64,000 nucleotides of DNA from Omphalotus guepiniiformis (taxonomy: Eukaryota > Basidiomycota > Agaricomycetes > Agaricales > Omphalotaceae): the NCBI GenBank assembly GCA_028554645.1, contig JAQOOI010000068.1, positions 112,696-176,695 of the forward strand, in the 5' to 3' direction. This document shows, in pieces, positions 33,801-43,110 of this stretch (positions within the stretch are counted from its first letter, which is position 1; the number at the start of each line of letters is the position of its first letter). The notes under the pieces were generated by a model. It saw nothing but the letters and a program-made list of their open reading frames with translations, searched no databases and was not told the DNA's origin. Both the position numbers and the translations under genes were made by a program.

Positions 33801-34806
33801 TGGTAGGTGCGCGTTAACCGGCTGGATGGAAGGAAGACCGTTGAAAGCAGAGTCCGCAAGAGCGATTGGGCAGTGGTTATGGGAAGAAATTATCTGCCGC
33901 TGGGGCTGTCTTATAGAGATAGTTACAGATAATGGCGGACCTTTTCTAAAGGCGTTAGAATGGTTAGAGAAGAAATATGGCGTACGCGGTATTCGCATAT
34001 CACCTTATAACTCCCAAGCCAACGGTATCGTGGAACACGCGCATTATGATGTGCGACACAGTCTCATAAAGGCCGCGGGAGGTGACGATTCAAAATGGTT
34101 TTACTATTTCTACTTAGTAATGTGGGCTGATAGGTGTACCATAAGAAAGAGATTTGGGTGCTCCCCATTCTTCGCAGTAACTGGTGCGCACCCCTCGCTA
34201 CCTTTTGATATCGTTGAGGCAACATGGCTTGTAGAATATCCTGATCATTTCATAAGTGACGCGGAACTAATTGGACTACGGGCAAAAGCATTAGCTAAGC
34301 ACGCGAAGCACATAGTTGAATTGCGGGAACGCGTAACACGTGAGAAAAGGTCACGGTTGTTGAGGTTTGAAAAAGAGTATAAGTATGTTATTAAAGACTA
34401 CGCGTTTAAGCCAGGTAGTTTGGTATTAGTTAGGAATACTCAGATTGAAAAATCTTTGAACTCTAAAACAAAGCCGCGCTATTTAGGACCTATGGTAGTA
34501 CTCAGGCGTACCACAGGTGGCAGTTACATTGTGGCAGACCTAAATGGTGCGGTGTTCCAGAATAAAATTGGAGCCTTCCGCGTAATTCCATATTGGCCAC
34601 GGTCGCACATTGAACTCCCCGAGAACCTAAGTGAGCTGATTGGTTTGTCAGAAGATGGCTTGTTGAGAATTGAACAAGGTCTAGAAGAAGAAGAAGAAGA
34701 TTTATCCGTAGAACACGATCAAGCGGACCTAGATGGTGAAATTCACGCGGACGTTTCAGTATACGACGCGAAGCACTGGATATCGAAGCCGAAGATCTTT
34801 CAGTAA
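30859..34806 (+). CDS. pol: Pol polyprotein: reverse transcriptase, RNase H, integrase
   Basis: 1315 codons. A non-conserved N-terminal ~250 residues is followed by RT motifs SKWFAVLKKDGKSIRLV, FQTPFGALRLVTLPMGW and the catalytic YIDD at residues 415-418. RNase H carries AVDTSWKAVGFY, KRELFGL and IIETDAKYI. Integrase has an N-terminal zinc motif (HDSLGH ... CHTC), catalytic DDE residues in HADTMYM, VTDNGG and NGIVEHAH, and a C-terminal GPY/F-like module (RYLGPMVVLRR). No chromodomain is evident. The listed first codon is TTG overlapping the protease stop (TTGA), so expression probably needs frameshifting or reinitiation. No internal stop. Confidence 0.93.
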   Translation: MIPDQGEAAVVFELNDEGIPIGISDVVFADINEEQKSKFEKRELRDLYLSAAEKYIDLKSDKETTKPVLRSYLSSVYGAQNPAAYSQANFTVQEVELEDGVEELQQIPLFDVRSIAMLDVSPDMKDQVRRHASRLWKEHYEPVSILAGKKYKPVALKTRPVLGDLPSKFRIIREIKGDPLADMPQLSPNPPEFTPTGRYTQERKEIIDEIHKEEFLWPEERKLMHHMMMQQEKGFAWDDSERGRFRTDFFPSVEMPVIPHTPWVERNIPIPPGIFNEVCAAVRRKIDAGVYEPSNSSYRSKWFAVLKKDGKSIRLVHSLEPLNAVTIAHSGIPPATEELAEKFCGRACGGILDLYVGYDERELAIASRDLTTFQTPFGALRLVTLPMGWTNSVPIFHDDVTHILQEEIPEFTQPYIDDVPVRGPETTYQSEDGTYETIPGNDGIRRFIWEHFTNMNRVIQRMKYCGGTFSGPKAVLCKSEITVVGHRCTREGREIDPERAKTITNWGGPENILEEKDIRPFLGTAGLVRMFVKDYAKIAEPLTRFTRKDIPFQWRQEQSDALAKLKEAVKNSKALRPLKYDVEDPVILAVDTSWKAVGFYICQVDPENPRRRFYSRFGSITLSDREARFSQPKRELFGLYRALRACQYWLFGIRNLIIETDAKYIKGMLEHPDQMPNAAINRWIESIMMFHFKLKHVPGKVHGPDGLSRRDKQVGDDEYDNPEDGEVQEPYKLEEFVDKIDSKHGYAHVLVDEKEEWKSNYMTGLAASVDDFKEELTRAYKQEREFRDIPEVKQFVAANLASEVPELEEPPEHIDETEYDESKRSKGAINQDKTVAEVFKWLTDTSKRPVGYENNKRFKNFLRLARNFFIQDGKLYRRGIEAKHKLVVEKSRRIAMIHACHDSLGHRGFFATKSLLMERFWWPEMEKDIYEYVKTCHTCQIRQKTKIRIPPTETKTPSIFQKIHADTMYMPASNGYKLIVHGRCALTGWMEGRPLKAESARAIGQWLWEEIICRWGCLIEIVTDNGGPFLKALEWLEKKYGVRGIRISPYNSQANGIVEHAHYDVRHSLIKAAGGDDSKWFYYFYLVMWADRCTIRKRFGCSPFFAVTGAHPSLPFDIVEATWLVEYPDHFISDAELIGLRAKALAKHAKHIVELRERVTREKRSRLLRFEKEYKYVIKDYAFKPGSLVLVRNTQIEKSLNSKTKPRYLGPMVVLRRTTGGSYIVADLNGAVFQNKIGAFRVIPYWPRSHIELPENLSELIGLSEDGLLRIEQGLEEEEEDLSVEHDQADLDGEIHADVSVYDAKHWISKPKIFQ

Positions 34807-35024
34807 ATCACTCAAGAGATAGGGCCACATGGCAGTTTATTATAAAAACGAGCGTATGATCTGTACGTGTTATGTTGAAATATACGCGACAAATTGAAAA
34901 TAAATAAGTTACGCGGTAGTTGAATACAAGTGTGAGAGGGAAACGAAAAGTTACGCGGTACCCCTATTCACGACAAGAAGATTAAAAAGTGTCGCGGAAG
35001 CACGAGAAAAATTCACGGAGCAGT
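34807..35024. other. Spacer between pol and antisense gene B
   Basis: AT-rich, holding the presumed 3' end of the antisense gene B transcript. Contains several CGCG tetramers. Confidence 0.4.
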
Positions 35025-36463
35025 TCAAGTATCAGTCACGGAGGGCATATCTTCGTCGCCAGTCATATCGATAAGAGGGACGTTGGTTTTATTAACCAGC
35101 TCCTTCTGCTGCGACGCGATGCTCTGGTAGCTCTTCATCAGCAAATCCCGCATTTGGAGCTGGAGGCTGATCTGATGGTTGACCGCGATAAGTTTAGAGC
35201 GAGTCTCGAACTCCAGCATGGTGAGGCTACGATCGGTAGGACCACTAACGGGTTCGAGCACCGCGAGATTGGCACGATCAACGAGTGACTGCACAACCGA
35301 GTTGGAGAAAGTGGAGACAGGGTCTACCAAAAGATAGGTTAGTTGAAAAAGTCGCTAGCGGCAGTACCAAAACGTGACACGTACTAGGAGGTGCCAGAGG
35401 TGGATCGAGCATAGAGAAGTTGTGCGCCCAAGTAGGAGGAGCTGCCGCGACACTAACCACCTCCATCTTAGCTTTCTTGGCAGGAGTATTGATGGTACTC
35501 TTATCCACCGCGGCAACTGCCTTAAGGTATTGCCGTGAAGTAATAAGCATGCGTGGTATCTCAGAAAAGTGGAGATATCTTACGGGGTGATTAGTCGACG
35601 CGTGAGGCTATGAAAGGAGAGTTAAGTCAGAATAACATTGGGAGCAGGATTTGTGATCGTACCCTTTTAACCGCCGCGACGCTAGGCTCAACCTTTGGAG
35701 TAAAGGGAGCAACGCGGGTAACTTCTTCAACTGCTGCGAGGTCGAGAGTCTGAAGCGAGGTACATAGTTTTAGCAACAGAGCAAGCTGGTTCGGGGTAGT
35801 GTGGCGACCTACCGTGGTATTAGTAGTGGAATCTGCAATAGAGGGGGATTCATCGTCACCCATAGCAATATCGCTACCCGCCGCGTCGTCGTCAACCTCC
35901 TCGTCGCTACTATCAATACGAGCTTGGGATGCAACACGCTTGCGAATCTAAGAAAAAGTTTAGTACCGATGGTTATTCAAGAAAAAGAACTGATTACTTA
36001 CGCGGCGGCTAGTACGAACGCGACCTTTGCCTCTGACGGGCACTGGGGTTACAACCGTTGGCACAGGAGCGGCCGCGGCGACTTTAGGAACCTCCTTGGG
36101 TTTACCAAACTGAACACATTTACCGCGGTACGGACCAAGTAAATGATGAGTTGGTGTATACTTCGCGGTAACTGGGTCCCGCGGCAGTTGTTCAAAGAAG
36201 AACAGAGTGAAAGTACGAATGTCAGCGTTAGCCAGCGCGGCATCAGGGTGAGCTTTCCAGAGCTCGAGCTAAAAAGAGCGAAGTAAGGCGCGGGAAGGGA
36301 GACAGCGCAGTAGAAAACTTACGAGTTTTTGTGCACAAGACATCGCGACGCGATTAGCGTCGTCAGCACCACGTTTGGCTCGACGCTCGCTAAACGACTT
36401 GTAAAGAGGTGCCACCTCTTCCACGAGAAACTGGACATCAACAGAAGAAGTATCAGTAGACAT
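35025..36463 (-). CDS. Antisense accessory gene B of LTR element, 6 exons, 383 aa
   Basis: Exons on the minus strand: 36463-36323, 36268-36002, 35947-35663, 35607-35584 (24 nt), 35520-35385 and 35323-35025. Introns are 54, 54, 55, 63 and 61 nt with GTAAGT, GTAAGT, GTACGA, GTAAGA and GTACGT donors. All phases join to an uninterrupted 383 aa. The product begins MSTDTSSVDVQFLVEEVA. It contains ADIRTFTLFFFEQLPRD, a basic Ala/Pro linker, an acidic stretch (DSSDEEVDDD), and a C-terminal helical region (LIAVNHQISLQLQMRDLLMK). No family recognised. TATAAAAGG lies about 40 bp upstream on the same strand. The fourth intron's acceptor (TTAAG) is the least certain. Confidence 0.82.
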
Positions 36464-36500
36464 AAGTGAATCTGATAGGAAGAACTTAGAGTTCGAAGGA

Positions 36501-36509
36501 CCTTTTATA
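36501..36509 (-). promoter_or_regulatory. TATA box of antisense gene B
   Basis: TATAAAAGG on the minus strand, 38-46 bp before the ATG at 36463. This is the expected place for a short-leader fungal promoter. Confidence 0.6.
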
Positions 36510-36921
36510 CCGGGCCAGGGCAGTCATGACTACGAGGAAACTTGTCAGTGTAGAATTCTAATTCCGCGACACTTACCATCCTTCAAAATTGACGCGGCGG
36601 ACCATATGGTACTTTCCCAAAGGACGCGAAGTGTTCAAGACAACTGGGGACAGTTGTAATTTCAAAGATGGGGAAGGGTCACAGAAGTAGAAAAGTACCG
36701 CGTAGAGAAAAGTACCGCGTAGGATCGCTTGAATTCTGAAAAATCTTATATAACAAAGAAAGTGTCACACAGCTTAAAGATTCACTCTCCATGAAACAAA
36801 AGCAATGATAATTTTCATGTAATAAAGACTGTACAGGATCCGCGACATGACAATACTACGATACTAAAAGCTTTTATTACCGCGGGGCCTGAACAAGAAT
36901 GATGAACGCATGCAGTGATCA
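36510..36921. other. Intergenic between antisense genes A and B
   Basis: No gene. Presumed 3' end of A and promoter of B. Includes two copies of AGAAAAGTACCGCGTAG close together near 36695-36725. Confidence 0.5.
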
Positions 36922-39236
36922 CTAGTTCTGATATGCATGGTGAAGAGAATCCGGGTTTATGGAGGTAAGCTCCCCCGCGTCGATTTTTGGTTGAATTCGT
37001 TCATCAATGATCACCTTGGCCAAGTCCCCGCTAAGTCGAAGCTGGGCCAGGTAATCTTTGCCAAAATTGAAATATCCCGCAGCAATAATGTCGACGAGTT
37101 CCGCGACCTTGCCTTCTGCCTTACGCTGAACCCCATGCATCGCCTTGGCAATATGGTCCAGGTCTTCAAAAAGCGTCGCGGCCTCGTGTTGAAGGGATAG
37201 AGCATCTGAAAGCTAGAAGTTAGAAGGAGAAGAGCAAGCCAGAAAAAGAAATACATACGGCGAACAGAGAAGAGGCCGCGATTGTGCATCGCGTCGTCCT
37301 CGAGCACAATCTTCCGCGTACCATACCGAAAGGTGCAAGCAGAATCCTTCTTACTCAGGCACTCGTTACAAGATTCGCCAGGTGCCACGAAGACACAAGG
37401 TTTGCCATGTACAATGCAGGAGCTACACCGAATGGAAGGCTAGTAAAGAAGTCAAAGTCAGAAAAGCGTCGCGGTACAAATAAATTGGACCGCGTACCAG
37501 ATTCACACTCTTTGCCACGGACTGAAACATTTTGATATGCGAGGTCATCAGGGGTGGCAATAGACCAGGGAAATCAAAGTTGATCGCTTGCGCGGAAGGG
37601 GCCTCGTTGGGTTGAAACCATCGTACACCCGCCTCGAAGTCGCCATGAACAGAGGAAGGAGCCGCGGAGGCTTTACTTCCCTTAGTAATAGGCAAGGAGT
37701 CGCGGTGGATAGCAGCGCCCATCTTTGCTGCCGCGGGGAAGACATGTTCGTACCAATATCGGGGGTACCCCTCCACTTCACGTAAGAATCGACGCTTGTC
37801 CTCGGGATCACCAGGCTGAGGTGAAGGGGTGCGGAATCGGCTCTCTTCTTGGATAGTAGTCGCCGCAGGTTTGGTATTAGCACGCTTCTTACCTTTACCT
37901 TTGCCTTTCACCTAAGAAACAACAAAAGGGGTTAAGAATGTGACAAGGAACAGATGAGCTAGACTTACAGGAGGAGCTGGGTCCTCAGGTAGAGATGAAG
38001 TTGCGGGCAGCGCCGCGGAAGCTCCCGGTTGACTAACAGCAATAACAGGGGGAGGCAACACCGTGGAAGTCAAAGGAGAAAAAGAGGCGGGCACACCAGA
38101 AGGCAGAAGAGCAGGGGGTGCCGCGTCATCTCGCAAAGAAGGCGATAAACGAGGAGTAGTGGGTACGGAAGCATTTACCGCGTCCTGAGTGAAGCCAACT
38201 GACAAGTCAACAGGAGGAGGTGACCGCGAGTGAGCCTAATAAACCGAGAAAGTGGTAAGGCCCGCGGGAACTGACACAGTAGAGAGTTACGTACGAAAGG
38301 AGAGCTAGCAGACGGCGTAAGCGCTGTCGTAGGCAAGGGAGTCGGCTCGACAGAGGCAACAACAGGAATAGTTTTAGCTACGGGCTCCGCGTCAGAATCA
38401 CTTTCCACGCGTCTACGCGAAAGACCGCGGCGAGGTTCCTTGTGAACTAAGGGGGCCTCAGTGTTAGACTCGACAGCTTCATCATCAAACTACGAAGAAC
38501 GGAGTCAGAAGAGAGAGGAAGGATGAATGGAGAAAAACCGTACCAAGTTCAACGGTGGAGGACGTTTTCCCAGACCAACGCGGCGATGTCCATGCTTACG
38601 GTGAGAACGCGCAGCTGAAGTAGCTGACGCGGGACTAAGATCGTAAGTTTCATCTTTAAAAGCCAGAAAGTCAGCATCGTATTGGGCCCGATCCTCCGCG
38701 GTGACAGGACGGAGCTGCAAGAACAAGTAAAAGCATAAGTGGGACAAAAAGTATCGAGGGGCAAGAAACTGCCGTACCAAATTAGAAGTTTGACCGCGAG
38801 AACGAGAGCGCTTGGATGCGAGTTTTCTCAACGCCTCACGGCGAACGTGTGAACGAGATTCAGCAGGAGGAGGCAATGGAGTACGACGCGAAGATGAAGC
38901 AAGAGGAGGCGAAACCACCGCGGCGGTAGGAATCACGGTTGGTTGGACCGCCAGTTGACCACTACGGATATATTGAAGTAACGCGAACTCCGCAGCAGAT
39001 ATAGACTGCTGTGAGTTGGGAGCCGGCACTCCAGGAATAGGGACAGAGGCGTCATCGCGGCGTTGGCGTTTGCTCGAACGAGAACCTGACGGTCGAGAAG
39101 AAGACATGCTAAAGTTAGTTTCCGAAGGTGTGGGTGAAAAAGCCTGCCCAAGGAAGTTAAGAGAAGGAACACAAAGAGCGGCCGCGACACTTACTAATAA
39201 AGAAGTATAGTCAAGGGGTTCAGCCTTGATGGGCAT
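36922..39236 (-). CDS. Antisense accessory gene A of LTR element, 8 exons, 639 aa
   Basis: Exons: 39236-39195, 39143-38778, 38714-38544, 38489-38295, 38235-37969, 37911-37498, 37439-37259 and 37205-36922. Introns are 51, 63, 54, 59, 57, 57 and 53 nt. Summed coding length is 1920 nt, with no stop before the TAG. The product starts MPIKAEPLDYTS. It has a basic Ser/Arg-rich region (RPSGSRSSKRQRRDD, then KLASKRSRSRG), long Pro/Ser/Ala-rich spacers, and a conserved-looking block (EVEGYPRYWYEHVFP). A six-cysteine cluster at residues 490-520 is spaced C-X2-C-X6-C-X8-C-X2-C-X7-C, within the Zn(II)2Cys6 consensus, followed by a helical C-terminus. DNA or RNA binding is an inference. TATATAA lies 60 bp upstream on the same strand. 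Confidence 0.88.
37349..37427 (-). other. Zn(II)2Cys6-like cysteine cluster (part of gene A)
   Basis: Encodes C490, C493, C500, C509, C512 and C520 in one exon. Spacing fits the fungal binuclear zinc cluster. Only one basic residue (Lys) lies between the second and third Cys, fewer than in Gal4-type DNA-binding domains, so this may be a related zinc-binding module. Confidence 0.6.
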
Positions 39237-39295
39237 AAACCAGTAATGGGAGAGAGGGCAAAAAAAGTTGGAGTTCGACACCCGGGCACTGAAGG

Positions 39296-39302
39296 TTATA
39301 TA
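39296..39302 (-). promoter_or_regulatory. TATA box of antisense gene A
   Basis: TATATAA on the minus strand, 60 bp before the ATG at 39236. Confidence 0.55.
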
Positions 39303-39674
39303 CACCTCGCGGCGATGGGGTCCTCGGATTGGTGCCAATATCAAGTTCCATTCCTAGAAGACGCGAGAGCAAAAGTTTGATATATTACATACTTATTCAG
39401 GGTACGACATACAGCTTTGACAAAGAAGCGATGGCAATCCATTAACTGAATAACCGGTATGTCCGGGAACTAACGTAACCGGACGATGGGGAATGAAGAG
39501 ACGCGGCGATTTACCAATAAGGCAACGTGATGGAATGTGATGTGACAAGAAGGAGGGAGAGCGCTACATGAGTCAGAAAGAAGTTTGTGATATCCAGAAA
39601 AGGGAGGTTGATGCGCCTTTCCAGGATAGACCCTGAGTAGGACCCCAGCGACTGGGACAGTCGATATTTTAGTC
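39303..39674. other. Upstream region of antisense gene A
   Basis: No ORF supported. Lies between the antisense promoter and the purine-rich tract of the element. Confidence 0.4.
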
Positions 39675-39683
39675 AGGGGGAGA
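39675..39683 (+). other. Polypurine tract of LTR element
   Basis: AGGGGGAGA directly abuts the 3' LTR, where plus-strand synthesis would be primed. Confidence 0.75.
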
Positions 39684-40924
39684 TGATACGACCGCGGTAA
39701 TACCACTACCATTTTCGGCCTCGCAGGATTGATCACTCCAGTACAAACCTACTAAGTACACTGTAGAGTCCTAAGTTCCGCGGTGTATTACGCACATTCA
39801 ACCACTAGTATATGTGTACAAAGGTGTACAAGACTGTAGAACGGCACTAAATGGGTCTTCTCAGTGTAGGTATTACCTAAGTATGCACTCAAGTAAAGTG
39901 TCGCGGCACTTGTTCTAAGGTCCGACGTGTATAACTTGATGGCCCCAATACTGTATAAACCAACGCGTAGGTAACAAAGTACCGCGGCACTACTCAGAGG
40001 GCCAGACTTAGAAACCATGTAGCAGTAGCTCCGTGCACTAGTCATATCTAATGACCACTGATTGAGCCACAGAAGGGTCTAGACGTACGATGTAACACGA
40101 AGTACTTCCGACGACGCGGAAGTAGAACACGTAAGGAGACACAGTTTAGCGAACTATCGCGATACTTTCTAAAAGCGGCAAGATTATAGCCCGATATAAG
40201 ATACCCTGTTACCGCGTACTATACTTCATCCCTACCTTACGCGGTGCACCATATGCACCATATATCTCATAACTGTCAAGTATCGCGACATTTGTTTGTA
40301 CTATGTAAATAGAAATACTGTATATAAGAAATAGAACCTGGGCAAGGAAGGACAGGTTCCCGAGCCCCCCATAGAGCTAATAGCATTTGTGTGTGGAAAA
40401 GCTTAAGTCCCTCTGAGTGATTAGGAGTTTTAAAGTGTTAACCGCCGCGTTAGTTCATAAGTCAGTGTGCCTAAGTGTTTACAAGCGGGATCGTCTGGTA
40501 CCGCGGAGCCTGTGTGTGTAGTGCGAATAAGAGTGGATCGTCTGGTCACTCGTTGAACTCGTCGTCTGGCAGTTCTGAAATCCTCCTATACCCAACTCCA
40601 CTAAGTGAGAAGTCGTCTGGCATCTCCCAACAATCGTCTGGTTGTTGTATCGTTTGTAGTCACTGGTCGCGGTGATTTGTTAAAGTTACGCGTTAGTTCG
40701 TTTGAGTGGTGTGTAGCATAGAGTTATCTGTGCCGCGTCGGTTTTGACTGTGTCTCCGTGTTCCTCTTACAACAACCTTATTCGCTTCACAGAGTTTGTT
40801 GGTCCCCCAAACCCCACGAACTTAAAAGTCTTTGTGTGTTGTGTGTGTGTGTTTAGAGTGCTTGATAGATTCATTCGAGTTAGTTAGCACTTCGTCTCAT
40901 TCATACCCCATACCAAGCACATCA
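39684..40924 (+). repeat. 3' LTR (1241 bp)
   Basis: Near-identical to 26558-27797 (two substitutions, two short indels). It ends CACATCA and is joined directly to GCGTGTCCAGAAGC, sequence found at 24802 downstream of F-box copy E. Confidence 0.95.
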
Positions 40925-41111
40925 GCGTGTCCAGAAGCATATGTTACGAAGTATATACCACATACTCTAGACCTCAAGCTCAAAGGTACTCTATGCTACT
41001 GATATTTGCATCCATGCATCCACTTGGACTGTCAGCCTGCATCACGGGATGCAGGCGGGAACGAATTCAGTTTTGGCAGCACATCTGTGCATGCAATACA
41101 GACAAAACTGT

Positions 41112-41325
41112 CACTGGACACAATTTAACATAAAATCTGAGAAAATGCTAAACATATATTGAATCAATACCAAAATTTTTCATCATTTTTTTTGCTACTA
41201 ATACTAAAATTATGTTCAAATTATAGTAAATTGTATCAACACAATACCTTTATTTCTCCAACATCAAACACAGTTATTTACAGTGAACAGATCTTAAACA
41301 AATATCAAAAATCATTTATCATAAA
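41112..41325 (+). repeat. Left terminal inverted repeat
   Basis: Reverse complement of 44284-44498 with scattered mismatches; begins CACTGGACACAATTTAACAT. Confidence 0.75.
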
Positions 41326-41341
41326 TTGCATAAAATCTTAT

Positions 41342-42045
41342 CATTATTTTTGGGAAAAGTGTTTAAAATAAATATTGAATTTTGGATGCAATTATGTTAA
41401 TCAAGATCATGATTGTTTCATCATAAAATACAGAGACAAATGGAAAAGGTGTGTGGAAACTATGCTAAAGCAATTCAAAATCAATTCAGAATAATAGACA
41501 GGATATTACTGTGAACTTATGCCCAACAAATGTGAAACTAATGTTAAATGTTTCTAAAGTAACATTCATGTTTTGCTTGTGCAAATATACTGAAGATATG
41601 CTGAACAAATAAGATATATTCAGAGTTAAATATAGAGAGAAATAGAATAGATGTGTGAAAAATATGCTAAACCAATTTAAAATTGATTCAGAATAACAGA
41701 CAGAAAATTACTGTGAACTTATGCTAAACATATGTGAAAGTAATGTTAAATTTCTGATGGTAAAATTTATGTTTTGGTTATTCATATATACTAGCTATAT
41801 GTTGAACAAATAAGAAAACTATGATAAACAGGATCATTTATGTATATAGTCTGTGTATATGGATACAGTTGTACATTAGGTGAATTCATCTTGCATATTC
41901 CATGTGTATACATCCAGGATGCATCTGCATGGACCTAGTAGATGGACACTGATATCTCTGTATACAGAACAGAGGGGTTAATATATACAAACTTGTGTAC
42001 AGAAGGTGTTTCCAAGGTGAGGTATATACAGACAAGGTATACACC
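41342..42045 (+). repeat. Long direct repeat, copy 1
   Basis: AT-rich ~700 bp starting at ATTATTTTTGGGAAAAGTG and running into the first minisatellite; matches 43107-43975. It keeps the empty site of the MITE (GAATAGATGTGTG near 41648). Confidence 0.8.
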
Positions 42046-43110
42046 CATATAAACTCTGTATACACCCTGTATACATGTCACCCTGTATACCTGTATACAC
42101 TCTGTATACACCTGTGTACACCCTGTATACACCCTGTATACACCCTGTATACACTCTGTATACACCCTGTATGCACTCTGTATGCACTCTGTATCCACCC
42201 TGTATGCACTCTGTATGCACCCTGTATACACTCTGTATACACCCTGTATGCACTCTGTATGCACTCTGTATGCACCCTGTATGCACTCTGTATGCACCCT
42301 GTATGCATCCTGTATGCACCCTGTATGCACTCTGTATACACTCTGTATGCACCCTGTATGCACTCTGTATGCACCCTGTATACATCCTGTATACACTCTG
42401 TATACACTCTGTATCCAGCCTGACCCTGTATACACCCTGTATCCACTCTGTATGCACCCTGTATACACTCTGTATGCACTCTGTATGCACTCTGTATGCA
42501 CCCTGTATACATCTCACCCTGTATACACCCTGTATACACCCTGTATGCACCCTGTATGCACCCTGTATGCACTCTGTATACACCCTGTATACACCCTGTA
42601 TGCACCCTGTATGCACCCTGTATGCACTCTGTATACACCCTGTATACACCCTGTATACACTCTGTATACACTCTGTATCCAGCCTGACCCTGTATACACC
42701 CTGTATACAGGATTATACACCCTGTATCCACCCTGTATCCACCCTGTATGCACTCTGTATACACTCTGTATGCACCCTGTATGCACCCTGTATGCACCCT
42801 GTATGCATCCTGTATACACTCTGTATACACTCTGTATCCAGCCTGACCCTGTATACACCCTGTATACACTCTGTATACAGGATTATACACCCTGTATACA
42901 CCCTGTATACACCCTGTATACACCCTGTATGCACCCTGTATACACCCTGTATGCATCCTGTATACACCCTGTATGCACCCTGTATACACCCTGTATACAC
43001 CCTGTATGCACTCTGTATGCACTCTGTATGCACCCTGTATACATCTCACCCTGTATACACCCTGTAGTACACCCTGTAGACCTGTATACACCCTATATAC
43101 ACTCTATACA
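42046..43110 (+). repeat. 11-bp minisatellite array 1
   Basis: About 95 units of consensus TAT(A/G/C)CAC(C/T)CTG. Nearly all variation is at two positions. Occasional interruptions (AGCCTGACCC, AGGATTA, ATCTCACCC) recur at several places, indicating higher-order duplication. Long ORFs on both strands are a by-product of the stop-free unit. Confidence 0.93.

Larger units (their letters stand above)
26558..40924 (+). mobile_element. Ty3/gypsy-class LTR retrotransposon with two antisense genes
   Basis: A 14,367-bp element: LTRs 26558-27797 and 39684-40924 (TG...CA ends), primer-binding site at 27800, gag-like ORF, protease ORF, and pol ORF in the order RT, RNase H, integrase (Ty3/gypsy order). 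Then comes 4.9 kb with two genes on the opposite strand, a purine-rich tract, and the 3' LTR. All frames are open. Two substitutions and two short indels separate the LTRs, so insertion was recent. No target-site duplication is found: the left flank ends AACGT and the right begins GCGTG. The flanks are the 5' side of F-box copy E and the 3' side of copy F. CGCG tetramers are very frequent throughout. Confidence 0.92.

Noticed and set aside
42046..43110. CRISPR-like array
   Set aside because: Units are 11 bp and contiguous with no spacers; this is a eukaryotic minisatellite.
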